A stretch of DNA of 40,176 nt, taken from NCBI GenBank assembly GCA_902590915.1, contig CACIYQ010000008.1:1-40176 (forward strand). The letters are read 5' to 3'. The DNA comes from an uncultured Pelagibacteraceae bacterium. GTDB taxonomy: Bacteria; Pseudomonadota; Alphaproteobacteria; Pelagibacterales; Pelagibacteraceae. Below are positions 6,473 to 16,322 of this stretch, piece by piece. The notes beneath the pieces were generated by a model. That model searched no databases. It saw only the letters and a program-made list of their open reading frames with translations, and had not been told where the DNA came from. Positions within the stretch are counted from its first letter, which is position 1; each line of letters opens with the position of its first letter. Made by a program: the position numbers and the translations under genes.

Positions 6473-6933
6473 TATTTGTTTAATAAATCTTTAATCATCG
6501 GGCCTGCCTTGGCAAAATCAATTTCATCTGAATGGTTTTTTTTTAACTCCCCCATTACTTTTCCCATATCCCCAATTGAACTAGCTCCTAATTTGGCAAT
6601 TATATCTGCACAGATTTTTTTAGTTTCCTCTTCTCCAAGTTGCTTTGGTAGAAATCCAGTTAAGATATCATATTCATTTTGTTCCACTTCTAACAAATCT
6701 GTTCGATTATTTTTTTTATAGATATCAATCGATTCGGCTCTTTGTTTAACCATTTTTTTTAAAAGTTTTTTAATATCTTCGTCATCTGTATCTTTTTTAT
6801 TAGGTCCAGATCGGTTAACGATATCCAGATCTTTAATAGATGACAATATTAACCTATAGGTTGATATTTTATTTTTATCTTTTGATTTAAGAGCGGTTTT
6901 ATATTCGTTTTCAATAGTATCTTTTAAGGGCAT
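6472..6933 (-). CDS. yqeY: YqeY / GatB-YqeY domain protein
   Basis: 153 aa. A YqeY family protein, related to the C-terminal tRNA-binding domain of the amidotransferase subunit GatB. The helical repeats KMVKQRAESIDIYKKNNRTDLLEVEQNEYDIL and the GxMGKVMGELKK motif near the C-terminus are typical, as is the length of about 150 residues. The molecular role is not established; a tRNA-related function is suspected from the fold. It opens the yqeY-dnaG-rpoD operon, an arrangement common in Alphaproteobacteria, and is divergent from carA across 127 bp. Confidence 0.9.
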   Translation of the reverse strand: MPLKDTIENEYKTALKSKDKNKISTYRLILSSIKDLDIVNRSGPNKKDTDDEDIKKLLKKMVKQRAESIDIYKKNNRTDLLEVEQNEYDILTGFLPKQLGEEETKKICADIIAKLGASSIGDMGKVMGELKKNHSDEIDFAKAGPMIKDLLNK

Positions 6934-6974
6934 AATTTTTTTAATTTACTGTAAAGAATTAATTCTTCAAAAGA

Positions 6975-7001
6975 AAAATTGTTTTTTTACAATTTTATAA
7001 T
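6975..7001. promoter_or_regulatory. Inverted repeat plus TATAAT in the yqeY/carA divergent region
   Basis: A perfect 8-bp inverted repeat (AAAATTGT and ACAATTTT, six-T loop, 6975-6996) leads directly into TATAAT at 6996-7001. No good -35 box is spaced 16-18 bp upstream, so the -10 call for carA is tentative. The repeat could be an operator or simply AT-rich sequence. Confidence 0.3.
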
Positions 7002-7060
7002 ACATCTCTGTTGCGATAATAAAGCAATTATTGTATTAACCTTTAACTTATGAGTTGTAA

Positions 7061-8254
7061 TTGATCAAAAAAGCAAAAAAAACAAACTCAAAAACTTCAC
7101 AAATTAGTACGGGCGTTTTAGTTCTTGAAAACAAAAAGGTTTTTAAGGGGATTGGGATTGGCTATCAAGGAGAAGCAACTGGAGAGGTTTGCTTTAATAC
7201 CTCTTTAACAGGTTACCAAGAAATAATTTCAGATCCTTCTTATGCAGGTCAGATTATAAATTTTACTTTTCCACATATTGGAAATGTTGGAACCAACAAA
7301 GAAGATATTGAGTCTGATAAAATCTGGACAAAAGGAGTGATCTTTAATTCAGAAATAACCTCTCCTTCAAATTATAGAGCATTTTTTCATTTAGATGCTT
7401 GGCTTAAAAAAAATAAAATTGTAGGAATTACAGGCTTAGATACTCGAAATTTAACAAATTATATTAGGGACAAAGGGGCCCCTAAGGGTACGATTGCATA
7501 TTCAAAAAGTAAAAAGTTTAATATAAGCAAATTAACTAATTCTACCATTAAATGGAGTGGCTTAAAAAATCTTGATCTTGCAGAAACTGTTACAACTCCA
7601 AATACCTATATTTGGAAAGGGCTCCAAACTTGGAAAAAGGAAATAGGATATAAAAAAAATATAAAAAACCTTTTTCATGTGGTTGCTATTGATTACGGAA
7701 TAAAAAAAAATATTTTAAGATATTTCTCAGACTTTAAATGTAAAGTAACTGTTGTTTCTTGCAAAACTAGCGCAGAGAAAATATTAGAACATAAACCAAA
7801 TGGAATATTTTTGTCTAATGGCCCTGGTGATCCAGCAGCTACAGGAAAATACGCAATAAAAATACTCAATCAGTTAATAAAAAAAAATTTACCTATCTTT
7901 GGGATTTGCTTGGGCCACCAAATTTTAGCTTTAGCTTTAGGTGGAAAAACAAAAAAAATGAAGTTGGGACATAGAGGAGCTAATCATCCAGTAAAAAATT
8001 TAGTCCATGATAAAGTGGAAATTACCAGTCAAAATCATGGTTTTATGGTGGTTGAAGAAAATTTACCAAAAAAAATTGAGATCACTCACAAATCTCTTTT
8101 TGATAACACTATTGAAGGAATAAGACTTAAAAACAAACCCATATTTTCAGTACAATATCATCCAGAGTCAAACCCTGGTCCTCAAGATAGTGTCTATTTA
8201 TTTCAGGAATTTATTAACAACATGAAAAAAAATGCCAAAAAGAAAAGATATTAA
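7061..8254 (+). CDS. carA: Carbamoyl-phosphate synthase small subunit
   Basis: Hydrolyses glutamine and passes ammonia to CarB for carbamoyl phosphate, the precursor of pyrimidines and arginine. 397 aa, usual length. The N-terminal CPSase domain ([28 protein letters not shown]) is followed by a class I glutamine amidotransferase domain: LSNGPGDP, nucleophile Cys283 in GICLGHQ, and His367/Glu369 in YHPES. The first usable codon after an in-frame TAA (7058-7060) is TTG at 7061; no ATG or GTG follows before the conserved domain, so a TTG start is chosen. It overlaps carB by 23 bp. Confidence 0.95.
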   Translation: MIKKAKKTNSKTSQISTGVLVLENKKVFKGIGIGYQGEATGEVCFNTSLTGYQEIISDPSYAGQIINFTFPHIGNVGTNKEDIESDKIWTKGVIFNSEITSPSNYRAFFHLDAWLKKNKIVGITGLDTRNLTNYIRDKGAPKGTIAYSKSKKFNISKLTNSTIKWSGLKNLDLAETVTTPNTYIWKGLQTWKKEIGYKKNIKNLFHVVAIDYGIKKNILRYFSDFKCKVTVVSCKTSAEKILEHKPNGIFLSNGPGDPAATGKYAIKILNQLIKKNLPIFGICLGHQILALALGGKTKKMKLGHRGANHPVKNLVHDKVEITSQNHGFMVVEENLPKKIEITHKSLFDNTIEGIRLKNKPIFSVQYHPESNPGPQDSVYLFQEFINNMKKNAKKKRY

Positions 8255-11200
8255 AAAAATATTAGTTGTGGGTGCTGGGCCTATTATCATTGGTCAAGCA
8301 TGTGAGTTTGATTACTCAGGTACACAGGCTTGTAAGGCATTAAAAGATGAAGGTTATAAAGTAATATTAATCAACTCAAATCCTGCAACCATTATGACGG
8401 ATCCAGACGTTGCAGATAAAACTTATATTGAGCCAATAACTTTAGAGGTGCTTCAAAAAATTCTGATAAAAGAAAAGCCTAACGCTATTCTTCCTACAAT
8501 GGGTGGTCAGACAGCACTTAATCTTGCAATGGAAGCAGAAAAAAAGGGAATTTTAAAAAAGCATAAAATTGAACTCATAGGGGCAAATTCTAAAGCAATT
8601 GCTAATGCAGAAGATAGAAAAAAATTTAGAAAAAATATGATCGATATAGGTTTAGATTTACCTAAATCTGAGATTGTCAACAATATCAATCAAGCCTCAA
8701 AAGTTTTAAAAAAAATTGGTCTCCCTGCAATTATAAGACCTGCATTTACACTTGGGGGTCTTGGAGGTGGTATTGCTAAAAATAAAAAAGATTACTTAAA
8801 AATAATTAAAAGTGGAATTCAGGAGTCTCCTGTTAGCCAAGTATTGGTTGAAGAATGCTTGGAAGGCTGGAAAGAATTTGAGATGGAAGTGGTAAGAGAT
8901 AAAAAAGATAACTGTATCATTATCTGTTCTATTGAAAATGTTGATCCTATGGGAATTCATACAGGAGATTCCGTCACCGTTGCGCCTGCACTAACACTTA
9001 CTGACAAAGAATATCAAGTAATGAGAAATGCCTCTATTGCATGTTTAAAAAAAATCGGAGTGGAAACAGGTGGATCTAATGTTCAATTTGCAATCAATCC
9101 AAAAAATGGTCGAATGGTTGTAATAGAAATGAACCCAAGGGTTTCAAGATCATCCGCACTTGCATCAAAAGCAACTGGTTTTCCAATTGCAAAAGTTGCA
9201 GCAAAACTTGCTGTTGGTTACACATTAGATGAATTAAAAAATGAAATTACAAAAGTTACCCCAGCATCCTTTGAACCTAGCATTGATTATGTAGTTACAA
9301 AAATTCCAAGGTTTACTTTTGAAAAATTTTCAACCTCACCTGTAACTTTAGGCACCTCAATGAAATCAGTTGGAGAAGCAATGGCAATTGGTAGAAATTT
9401 CAAAGAGTCGCTTCAAAAAGCATTGATTTCTCTCGAAACAGGTTTTTCAGGATTAGATAGAGTGCTTGATATGAATAAAAAACAAATTGAAAAAAAACTT
9501 AAAGAAAATGTTCCAAATAAACTTCTTGTGGTTGCTGAAGCGTTAAGAAAGAAAATTAATTTAAAAAGAATATCCAGATTATCTAAAATTGATCCATGGT
9601 TTTTAGAGCAAATTAAAGAAATCGTAGACTCAGAGAATGTGATCAAAAAGAAAGGCTTACCAAAGGATTTTGCAGAATTTAATAGAATAAAATCAATTGG
9701 CTTTTCTGATAAAAAACTTTCTGAATTGACCAAAACCTCTGTGGATATCGTTAGAAGAAAAAGAACGGCACTTAAAATTTTACCTGTTTTCAAAAAAATT
9801 GATACTTGTGCAGCTGAATTTAAATCCTTCACCCCTTATATGTACTCAACGTATCAGAGAAATTTTTCTGTAAATTCAGAGTGTGAGTCTGATCCCTCCA
9901 GCAGGAAAAAAATTATTATTTTAGGAGGCGGACCTAATAGAATTGGGCAAGGTATAGAATTTGATTATTGCTGTTGTCAGGCAAGTTTTTCTTTAAAGGA
10001 AGCTGGTTTTGAAACAGTTATGGTTAATTGTAATCCAGAAACTGTCTCTACTGACTATGATACTAGTGACAGACTTTATTTTGAACCCCTTAGAGAAGAA
10101 TACGTTTTTAACATAATCAAAAAAGAACAAGAAAAAGGTAATCTTGTTGGAATTATCGCTCAGTTTGGTGGACAAACACCAATTAAACTTGCAAAATTTT
10201 TACATGATCACAAACTTCCAATTCTCGGAACACAGTATACTTCTATAGATTTAGCTGAGGACAGGGATCGATTTAGAAATTTGTTAAATAATCTAAAATT
10301 AAAACAAGCTGAAAGTGGAATTGCAAAAACATTTAAACAAGCAATACAAATCTCAGAAAAAATTGGCTTACCTTTAATGGTGAGACCTTCTTATGTGTTA
10401 GGTGGAAGAGCTATGGAAATTGTTTACGAAAAAAGCCAACTTAAAAATTTTGTGGAAGAGGCTTTTAAGGCTGCTGAGGAAAATTCAATTTTAATCGATA
10501 AATTTATTGATCATGCAATGGAAGTTGATGTTGATGCCATCTCAGATGGAAAACAAGTTCATGTTGCAGGGATCATGCAACATATCGAGGAAGCTGGTAT
10601 TCACTCTGGGGACTCTGCATGTAGTTTACCCCCTGTATCTATAAAACCGTTTTTGATAAAAGAAATTGAAAACCAAACTAAGAAATTGGCATTAGCTCTA
10701 AAAGTTAAAGGTTTCATGAATATTCAATACGCAATTAAAAAAGATGAAATTTACGTAATTGAATTAAATCCTAGAGCAAGTAGAACTGTACCATTTGTAT
10801 CTAAAGCAAAAGGATTACCCCTTGCAAAAATTGCATCACGTGTGATGGCTGGTGAAAAATTATCTAAATTTAATTTAAAAGATAAGTCTAAAGGAATGTA
10901 TGCAGTTAAAGAAGCTGTCTTCCCCTTTAATAAATTTCCAAATAGTGATCTTCTTCTAGGTCCTGAAATGAAATCAACTGGAGAAGTAATGGGATTTGAT
11001 AAAAATTTCGGTATGGCTTTTGCAAAAAGCCAAATAGCCTCTGCTAACTCTTTACCTAAAAATGGATTAGCATTTATCTCTTTAAAAGATAGTCATAAAG
11101 ACGAAGGAATAGGTTTAGCAAAAGAATTAATTAATCTAAATTTTACACTTTGTGCAACTCGAGGAACAGCTGAATACATTAAAAAACATGGGATGAAATG

Positions 11201-11456
11201 CAGAATTATTAATAAAGTCAGTAGTGGCTCTCCACATATAGTGGATGTATTAGACTCTAAAAAAATTGCTCTTGTTATTAATACCGGTGGTGGAAACACC
11301 GAGCACAGATTAAATGATGCTATAGCCCTTAGAAGAGGAACACTTAAAAACAAAGTTCCCTATTGTACCAATATGTCAACAGCGCTGGCATGTTTAGAGG
11401 CAATCAAATCACTCAAAACAAAAAAATTAGAAGTTACTTCTCTTCAAGATATATAA
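8232..11456 (+). CDS. carB: Carbamoyl-phosphate synthase large subunit
   Basis: Synthesises carbamoyl phosphate from bicarbonate, ammonia and two ATP. 1074 aa, full length. Two homologous ATP-grasp halves are visible. The first begins [19 protein letters not shown] and holds [11 protein letters not shown] and [20 protein letters not shown]. The second begins [19 protein letters not shown] and holds [13 protein letters not shown] and [18 protein letters not shown]. The C-terminal MGS-like allosteric domain (about 940-1074) includes [10 protein letters not shown] and VINTGGG. The start lies inside the carA end, which suggests coupled expression of the two subunits. It ends 4 bp from the convergent ATP-grasp gene, leaving no room for a hairpin terminator. 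Confidence 0.97.
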   Translation: MPKRKDIKKILVVGAGPIIIGQACEFDYSGTQACKALKDEGYKVILINSNPATIMTDPDVADKTYIEPITLEVLQKILIKEKPNAILPTMGGQTALNLAMEAEKKGILKKHKIELIGANSKAIANAEDRKKFRKNMIDIGLDLPKSEIVNNINQASKVLKKIGLPAIIRPAFTLGGLGGGIAKNKKDYLKIIKSGIQESPVSQVLVEECLEGWKEFEMEVVRDKKDNCIIICSIENVDPMGIHTGDSVTVAPALTLTDKEYQVMRNASIACLKKIGVETGGSNVQFAINPKNGRMVVIEMNPRVSRSSALASKATGFPIAKVAAKLAVGYTLDELKNEITKVTPASFEPSIDYVVTKIPRFTFEKFSTSPVTLGTSMKSVGEAMAIGRNFKESLQKALISLETGFSGLDRVLDMNKKQIEKKLKENVPNKLLVVAEALRKKINLKRISRLSKIDPWFLEQIKEIVDSENVIKKKGLPKDFAEFNRIKSIGFSDKKLSELTKTSVDIVRRKRTALKILPVFKKIDTCAAEFKSFTPYMYSTYQRNFSVNSECESDPSSRKKIIILGGGPNRIGQGIEFDYCCCQASFSLKEAGFETVMVNCNPETVSTDYDTSDRLYFEPLREEYVFNIIKKEQEKGNLVGIIAQFGGQTPIKLAKFLHDHKLPILGTQYTSIDLAEDRDRFRNLLNNLKLKQAESGIAKTFKQAIQISEKIGLPLMVRPSYVLGGRAMEIVYEKSQLKNFVEEAFKAAEENSILIDKFIDHAMEVDVDAISDGKQVHVAGIMQHIEEAGIHSGDSACSLPPVSIKPFLIKEIENQTKKLALALKVKGFMNIQYAIKKDEIYVIELNPRASRTVPFVSKAKGLPLAKIASRVMAGEKLSKFNLKDKSKGMYAVKEAVFPFNKFPNSDLLLGPEMKSTGEVMGFDKNFGMAFAKSQIASANSLPKNGLAFISLKDSHKDEGIGLAKELINLNFTLCATRGTAEYIKKHGMKCRIINKVSSGSPHIVDVLDSKKIALVINTGGGNTEHRLNDAIALRRGTLKNKVPYCTNMSTALACLEAIKSLKTKKLEVTSLQDI

Positions 11457-11460
11457 AAAT

Positions 11461-12906
11461 TTAGACATCAACTATTAGTGTATCTTTAGATCCTCCACCT
11501 TGAGAACTATTCACAATTGTACTTCCTTTTCTAAGTGCAACTCTCGTTAATCCTCCTGTGCTTACATATGTAGTTTTTCCACTAAGAACAAAAGGTCTTA
11601 AATCTAGATGCCTAGGCTCAATATCATTTTCGGTAATTGTTGGTGCTGTTGAAAGAGTCTCAAGAGGTTGTGCAATATATTCTCTTGGGTTTTTTTTAAT
11701 TTTGGCAATTACTTCATCTCTTTCTTTTTTATCTGCTTTAGGCCCTATCATTATTCCATAACCACCAGAAGCATTAGCAGGTTTAACAACTAATTTAGAG
11801 ATATTTTCAATCACGTAGTTTCTTTCATATTTATTGTGACAAAGGTATGTTTCTACCTGGTTTAAGATTGGCTGTTCACCAAGATAATAAACAATCATTT
11901 TATTAACATAAGAGTAAACTACTTTGTCATCAGCAACTCCTGTACCTATAGCATTAATTATACCAACGTTTCCTTTTCGCCAGCTCTTAAATAATCCTGA
12001 TACCCCTATTAGTGAACCTTTGAAAAATACTTTTGGATCTAAAAAATTATCATCAAGACGTCTGTATATACAATCAACCTTAAGAGGACCTTTGACGGTC
12101 TTCATATATACAATATCGTCCTCAACGAATAAATCTTTTCCTTCAACTAATGCAATACCCATCTGGTCAGCCAAAAAAGAGTGCTCAAAATAAGCTGAAT
12201 TATATATACCAGGTGTCAAAACTACCATATGTGGATTAGCAGTTTTTTTTGGAATACATTCGACCATACAATTGAATAATTTGTTTGTGTATTGATGAAT
12301 TGATGCAACTTTATATCTTGTAAATAATTCAGGAAATACATCTCTCATTACCATTCTATTTTCAAGCATATAAGATACACCCGAGGGTACTCTTAAATTG
12401 TCTTCTAAAACTAAATAATCACCATTTGTATTCCTTATTAAATCAACTCCAGAGATATTTGACCAAGCTTTGTGTTTAGGAGAAAACCCTTCGCATTCTT
12501 TTACATAATAGGGAGAATTAAAAATAATTTCTCTTGGTACAATTTTATCTTTAAATATTTTTTTTTGATTATAAACATCATCAATAAATAAATTTAAAGC
12601 TTTTACACGCTGCTTTAAACCTTTTGAGACTTTGTTCCATTGTGTTTTTGGAATTATTCTTGGAATTATATCAAGTGGCCATTTTTTCTCTTCTGCTCTA
12701 TTATTTGCAGCATAAACTCTGAAGTTAATACCTCTCGCACTAATCGTACTTTGACAATTTTTTTCAATTTCTTGAAGCTTTTTTTTGCCATATCTCTCTA
12801 ATATTGATGAGATAATTGTTGCATGCTTTCGAAGTTTGTTATCTCTAGTAAAATAACCATCGTAAGCATGACTTGAATTATAGTTTTTCCAAAGCTTTGA
12901 GACCAT
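11461..12906 (-). CDS. Circularly permuted ATP-grasp protein (DUF404/DUF407 type)
   Basis: 481 aa, matching the circularly permuted type-2 ATP-grasp family. Supporting segments are YDGYFTRD near the N-terminus, RGINFRVY, PLDIIPRII, VEDNLRVPSGVSYMLENR (a hallmark), NAIGTGVADDKVVYSYV, VVKPANASGGYGIMIGP, and the C-terminal LDLRPFVLSG...GGLTRVA and SSQGGGSKDT. These enzymes are predicted ATP-dependent peptide or amide ligases; the substrate is unknown. In many bacteria they are encoded with an alpha-E protein, a transglutaminase-like protein and the Anbu peptidase. Here only Anbu is adjacent, divergently, across 112 bp. Confidence 0.88.
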   Translation of the reverse strand: MVSKLWKNYNSSHAYDGYFTRDNKLRKHATIISSILERYGKKKLQEIEKNCQSTISARGINFRVYAANNRAEEKKWPLDIIPRIIPKTQWNKVSKGLKQRVKALNLFIDDVYNQKKIFKDKIVPREIIFNSPYYVKECEGFSPKHKAWSNISGVDLIRNTNGDYLVLEDNLRVPSGVSYMLENRMVMRDVFPELFTRYKVASIHQYTNKLFNCMVECIPKKTANPHMVVLTPGIYNSAYFEHSFLADQMGIALVEGKDLFVEDDIVYMKTVKGPLKVDCIYRRLDDNFLDPKVFFKGSLIGVSGLFKSWRKGNVGIINAIGTGVADDKVVYSYVNKMIVYYLGEQPILNQVETYLCHNKYERNYVIENISKLVVKPANASGGYGIMIGPKADKKERDEVIAKIKKNPREYIAQPLETLSTAPTITENDIEPRHLDLRPFVLSGKTTYVSTGGLTRVALRKGSTIVNSSQGGGSKDTLIVDV

Positions 12907-12941
12907 AACAGCACAGTGTTTAATACTTGAATAAAATTAGC

Positions 12942-12973
12942 AAATGCATATTAGATATATCTGATATGCTTTT
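12942..12973. promoter_or_regulatory. Long hyphenated palindrome in the ATP-grasp/Anbu divergent promoter region
   Basis: The inner 24 bases (12946-12969) form an inverted repeat centred between 12957 and 12958 (GCATATTAGATA against TATCTGATATGC) with a single T-G mispair. After one unpaired base on each side, AAA pairs with TTT. It lies about 40 bp from each start codon, where a shared operator would be expected. No regulator gene is adjacent. Confidence 0.5.
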
Positions 12974-13018
12974 AATTGATTATGAAAAAATGTAATAATT
13001 AACTAATTTTTTTAAGCT

Positions 13019-13744
13019 ATGACATATTGTATTGGAATTAAAACAAACGAAGGTCTTGTTTTTGCTTCAGATTCAAGAACAAATGCTGGTTTAGATAATG
13101 TAAATATTTACTCTAAAATGATGACTCACGATGTGGGCGATCGAACCATTGTAATTGTAACATCAGGAAATTTAGGAACATCTCAAGCAGTTTTTAAATC
13201 AATTGAAAAAGATCTAAAAAGTTCATCGGGTATAATAAATTTGAACACTTGTAGTGATTTTGAACAAATAGCATCATATGTTGGTTCACTAAATATTGAA
13301 CACTCAGCGCCTCAAGGAATAAATACTGATAACGTTTTGTTAGGTTCTACTTTTATTGTTGGAGGACAGATAAAAGGTAAGCAACATGAATTGTATTTAG
13401 TTTATCCTCAAGGTAATTATATAAGACCCGCAGATAGTAAACCATACCTTGTGATTGGAGAGGTAAAATATGGGAAACCAATTCTTGATAGAGTTATAAA
13501 ACCAACTGTTTCAATTGGTGATGCATCACGTTGTGCTCTTATTTCAATGGACTCTACTTTAAAAAGTGATCTTACTGTTGGACCCCCAATTGATTTTGCG
13601 GTTCTTAAAAAAGATGCTGATAAGCTATCTACTCTTGAGTGTTTAAATGTTACAGACGAGAATTATTCAAAGGTTTGTAATCAATGGTCAGAGGGAATTT
13701 TTAAAGTTTTTGATTCTTTTCCAAGATTTGATTGGGAAAAATAA
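13019..13744 (+). CDS. Anbu (ancestral beta subunit) proteasome-type peptidase
   Basis: 241 aa, Ntn-hydrolase fold related to HslV and the proteasome beta subunit. The protein starts MTYCIGIKTNEGLVFASDSRTN. Thr2 would become the N-terminal nucleophile after Met removal; Asp18 and Lys33 occupy the usual catalytic-site positions. The VTSGNLGTSQAV and FIVGGQI segments fit Anbu, and the C-terminus FPRFDWEK is also typical. Anbu has been described as a self-assembling, open helical or lock-washer oligomer without a dedicated ATPase; its substrates are unknown. The divergent ATP-grasp gene is its usual genomic partner, suggesting a ligation/proteolysis pathway. The stop is 2 bp from that of the convergent oxygenase gene. 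Confidence 0.88.
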   Translation: MTYCIGIKTNEGLVFASDSRTNAGLDNVNIYSKMMTHDVGDRTIVIVTSGNLGTSQAVFKSIEKDLKSSSGIINLNTCSDFEQIASYVGSLNIEHSAPQGINTDNVLLGSTFIVGGQIKGKQHELYLVYPQGNYIRPADSKPYLVIGEVKYGKPILDRVIKPTVSIGDASRCALISMDSTLKSDLTVGPPIDFAVLKKDADKLSTLECLNVTDENYSKVCNQWSEGIFKVFDSFPRFDWEK

Positions 13745-13746
13745 AA

Positions 13747-14409
13747 TTATTCAACTTTCCAATCAGTTTCAAAAGTAACATAGTTTACTTGCAAACATCG
13801 TCTCTCTTTTAAAATTTTCTTTTTTTCCATTCCATGCCAGGTGTTTGGACCACTAGTAAAAAGATACCCATAATTATTTTTATAAGGTAAAGTTTTAACT
13901 TTCTCTAACTTTTCGTTATAAAAATCTGTACCTAGATCCTCGGACTCATTAGTATTATTTACAAATATCAATCCGGACATTAATTTTTCTTTTATGTCAC
14001 AATGAGGTTTTAACCAAAATCCCTCTCTGTCACAAATAACTTCAACTCTTACATATGAATTTGATAAGTCTCTACCAATCATTTCAGAAATTATTTTATG
14101 TGTTTCTTTAGATTGCAATTCATTAATAAATTTGACTAGATGTGGAAACTGCGTGGAATTTTCCTTTGATACAAAACATCTAAATTTTATTGCTTTACCT
14201 CCTGAAGCAATACCTTCTCGAAATTCTGCACCACCACCATCAATTGCTCTTGTCCCATCATATGTAAGATTAAGTTTTGTCAAATCTGGAATATCTGCCT
14301 TAATTATTTCTTCAATTGAACCTTTGCTTAGCGCATCACTATATTCCCAATGATCGAAAGGAATTTCGTGTTTTGTTGAATTATTTTTTATAGAATTTAA
14401 AAATGACAT
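13747..14409 (-). CDS. 2-oxoglutarate/Fe(II)-dependent oxygenase-like protein
   Basis: 220 aa. His136-x-Asp138 (KPHCDIKEKL) and His192 (NTWHGMEKK) form the two-histidine-one-carboxylate iron site. Arg203 or Arg204 (KERRCLQVNY) would bind the 2-oxoglutarate carboxylate. Spacing and the strands LMSGLIFVNN and GYLFTSGPNTWHG fit a prolyl-4-hydroxylase-like double-stranded beta helix. The substrate is unknown. Its ATG overlaps the stop of the upstream ELM1-like gene (TAATG), so the two are co-translated and may modify the same glycan or lipid product. That last point is inference from context. Confidence 0.72.
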   Translation of the reverse strand: MSFLNSIKNNSTKHEIPFDHWEYSDALSKGSIEEIIKADIPDLTKLNLTYDGTRAIDGGGAEFREGIASGGKAIKFRCFVSKENSTQFPHLVKFINELQSKETHKIISEMIGRDLSNSYVRVEVICDREGFWLKPHCDIKEKLMSGLIFVNNTNESEDLGTDFYNEKLEKVKTLPYKNNYGYLFTSGPNTWHGMEKKKILKERRCLQVNYVTFETDWKVE

Positions 14410-15353
14410 TAAGATTGAATTTTTTCTCTTATAAGATTTGCTACTCTATTAGTTTCAGTTAGCTTTTCATAGTTCCAAATTTCAACTTCTTCTCCCAAGT
14501 TTCTTGTTATATTTAACTCTCTAAATAAATTTAGAAATCTTTGAAATCTTTTATCATTTTTTTTTGGTAAAATATTTGCAACATATACAGGCTTACCAGT
14601 CAAAGCAGCTTCAGAAATCATTGAGCTTGAGTCACAAGTAACCACTATATTTTCTGATATTGCAAGTGCTGACAAGTATGCTTTTTTATCTACATCCATT
14701 ATTATAGTGTGATTTTCACCAAAAAATTCCTTAGCGTAATGAATTGTGCTTGATGGTGTTCTCATTGAAGGAATAACTACAAGTTGGAAATCGTGTTTTT
14801 TTAATAATTTATAAAAAATTGTAAAAATATGTTTCATATTTTTTGTTGAATAATCATAATATTTTGTCGGTCCTCCCAAAATTAAAGCCCATACTTTTCT
14901 GTTATCTTTTTTAATAAAAGAGTTTAAATATTCTTTATTTTCTGAAATCTCTTCCTCTGTTAAGTAATGAATTGCTCCTTTTGTACTAATTACATTTTCG
15001 CCTTCTATTGCATCGTGTTCTGGCGCAACAATAAAATCAAAATGCTTAAAGTCGACTTTTGGATCTTGAATATGAATATTAAAAATTTTTTTATTAGAAA
15101 TACTTTTTAAGTGAATTGAAGGAATTACACTTTTTCTTCCACAGGAAATTATTAAATCAAAATCTGTTTGATCTATTTTTTTATAAACGGTTTGTGAAAT
15201 TGGAGAAAATCTTGGTGGAATAATTTTCCAAATATTGTTTGTTTCAACCTTGCAGTGAATAAAATCAATATCAAGGGCTTTAGCCAAACCTTCCACTTGG
15301 CTGATCATTCCGTGCATACCTTGTGTTAATAATAAACCTTTTAATTTAGACAT
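14409..15353 (-). CDS. ELM1-like (mitochondrial fission ELM1 family) putative glycosyltransferase
   Basis: 314 aa. The N-terminal KGLLLTQGMHGMISQVEGLAKAL, then DLIISCGRKSVIPSIHLK, IHIQDPKVDFKHFDFIVAPEHD, WALILGGPTKYY, and VTCDSSSMISEAALTGKPVYV match the ELM1/DUF1022 family found in Alphaproteobacteria and plant mitochondria. The two-lobe arrangement and the SSMISEAALTGKPV nucleotide-sugar-site-like motif suggest a GT-B glycosyltransferase; the acceptor is unknown. It is only 21 bp from the divergent trxB start, so promoters must overlap coding or untranslated regions. Confidence 0.82.
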   Translation of the reverse strand: MSKLKGLLLTQGMHGMISQVEGLAKALDIDFIHCKVETNNIWKIIPPRFSPISQTVYKKIDQTDFDLIISCGRKSVIPSIHLKSISNKKIFNIHIQDPKVDFKHFDFIVAPEHDAIEGENVISTKGAIHYLTEEEISENKEYLNSFIKKDNRKVWALILGGPTKYYDYSTKNMKHIFTIFYKLLKKHDFQLVVIPSMRTPSSTIHYAKEFFGENHTIIMDVDKKAYLSALAISENIVVTCDSSSMISEAALTGKPVYVANILPKKNDKRFQRFLNLFRELNITRNLGEEVEIWNYEKLTETNRVANLIREKIQS

Positions 15354-15374
15354 TTATCACTATATAGCTTTCAT

Positions 15375-16322
15375 ATGAGTCAAAATCCAACTAAACACAC
15401 AAAAGTGTTAATAATTGGATCCGGTCCTGCTGGATATACTGCTGCAGTTTATGCTGCTCGTGCAATGTTAAATCCTATTCTAGTTTATGGAGCTGAACCT
15501 GGTGGACAATTAACAACCACAACTGATGTTGAAAATTATCCAGGATTTGCAGACGTGATCCAAGGTCCTTGGTTAATGGATCAAATGAAAGATCAAGCTA
15601 AAGCAGTCGGTACAGAAATGATTGAGGATCACATTGCGTCTGTGAATTTAAAATCAGAACCTTTTGAAGCAGTTGGAGACAGTGGACAAAAATTTACTGC
15701 TGACAGCATAATTATTTCAACAGGTGCTCAAGCAAGATGGTTAAATATTAAATCAGAACAAGAATTTAGAGGCTTTGGAGTATCGGCTTGTGCAACATGT
15801 GATGGTTTCTTTTTCAAAGATAAAGAAGTTGCTGTAGTTGGTGGAGGTAATGCTGCTGTAGAAGAAGCAATGTTTCTAACAAAATTTGCATCTAAAGTTA
15901 AATTGATCCACAGACGTGATAGTTTGCGAGCTGAAAAAATGCTTCAGAAAAAATTGATGGATAACAAAAAAATAGAAATTATTTGGGACTCTGTTGTAGA
16001 AGATGTAATTGGTGACAAAGAGCCCAAAAATGTAAAAGGAATAAAAATTAAAAATGTTAAAACTAACAACGTTGAAGAACTAAAACTTGATGGAGTGTTT
16101 ATTGCTATTGGTCATGACCCAGCTACCTCTTTGTTCAAAGAACAATTAGATATGGATAACGAAGGTTATTTAATTACAAAACCAGACTCAACTGAGACTA
16201 ATGTACCAGGTGTTTATGCTGCTGGAGATGTTAAGGACAAAACATTTAGGCAAGCAGTTACAGCTGCTGGAATGGGATGTATGGCAGCTTTAGAGGCTGA
16301 AAAACATCTTTCAAATAATTAG
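15375..16322 (+). CDS. trxB: Thioredoxin-disulfide reductase
   Basis: Uses NADPH to reduce thioredoxin through FAD and a redox disulfide; cytosolic. 315 aa, standard low-molecular-weight type. The FAD-binding motif GSGPAGYTAAVYAARA is near the N-terminus. Redox cysteines are Cys139 and Cys142 in CATCDG. The NADPH-binding motif is VGGGNAAVEEAM with the HRRD loop, and the C-terminal FAD motif is VYAAGDVKD. The next gene starts at the base after its stop, so the SDR gene at 16323 is probably in the same transcript. Confidence 0.96.
   Translation: MSQNPTKHTKVLIIGSGPAGYTAAVYAARAMLNPILVYGAEPGGQLTTTTDVENYPGFADVIQGPWLMDQMKDQAKAVGTEMIEDHIASVNLKSEPFEAVGDSGQKFTADSIIISTGAQARWLNIKSEQEFRGFGVSACATCDGFFFKDKEVAVVGGGNAAVEEAMFLTKFASKVKLIHRRDSLRAEKMLQKKLMDNKKIEIIWDSVVEDVIGDKEPKNVKGIKIKNVKTNNVEELKLDGVFIAIGHDPATSLFKEQLDMDNEGYLITKPDSTETNVPGVYAAGDVKDKTFRQAVTAAGMGCMAALEAEKHLSNN

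Noticed and set aside
8232..8254. 23-bp carA/carB overlap as a possible frameshift
   Set aside because: Both proteins are full length with intact ends; overlaps of this size recur through the window.
9413..9832. 139-codon antisense ORF inside carB
   Set aside because: Lies wholly inside the well-conserved carB frame, has low-complexity composition and no family features; a shadow frame.
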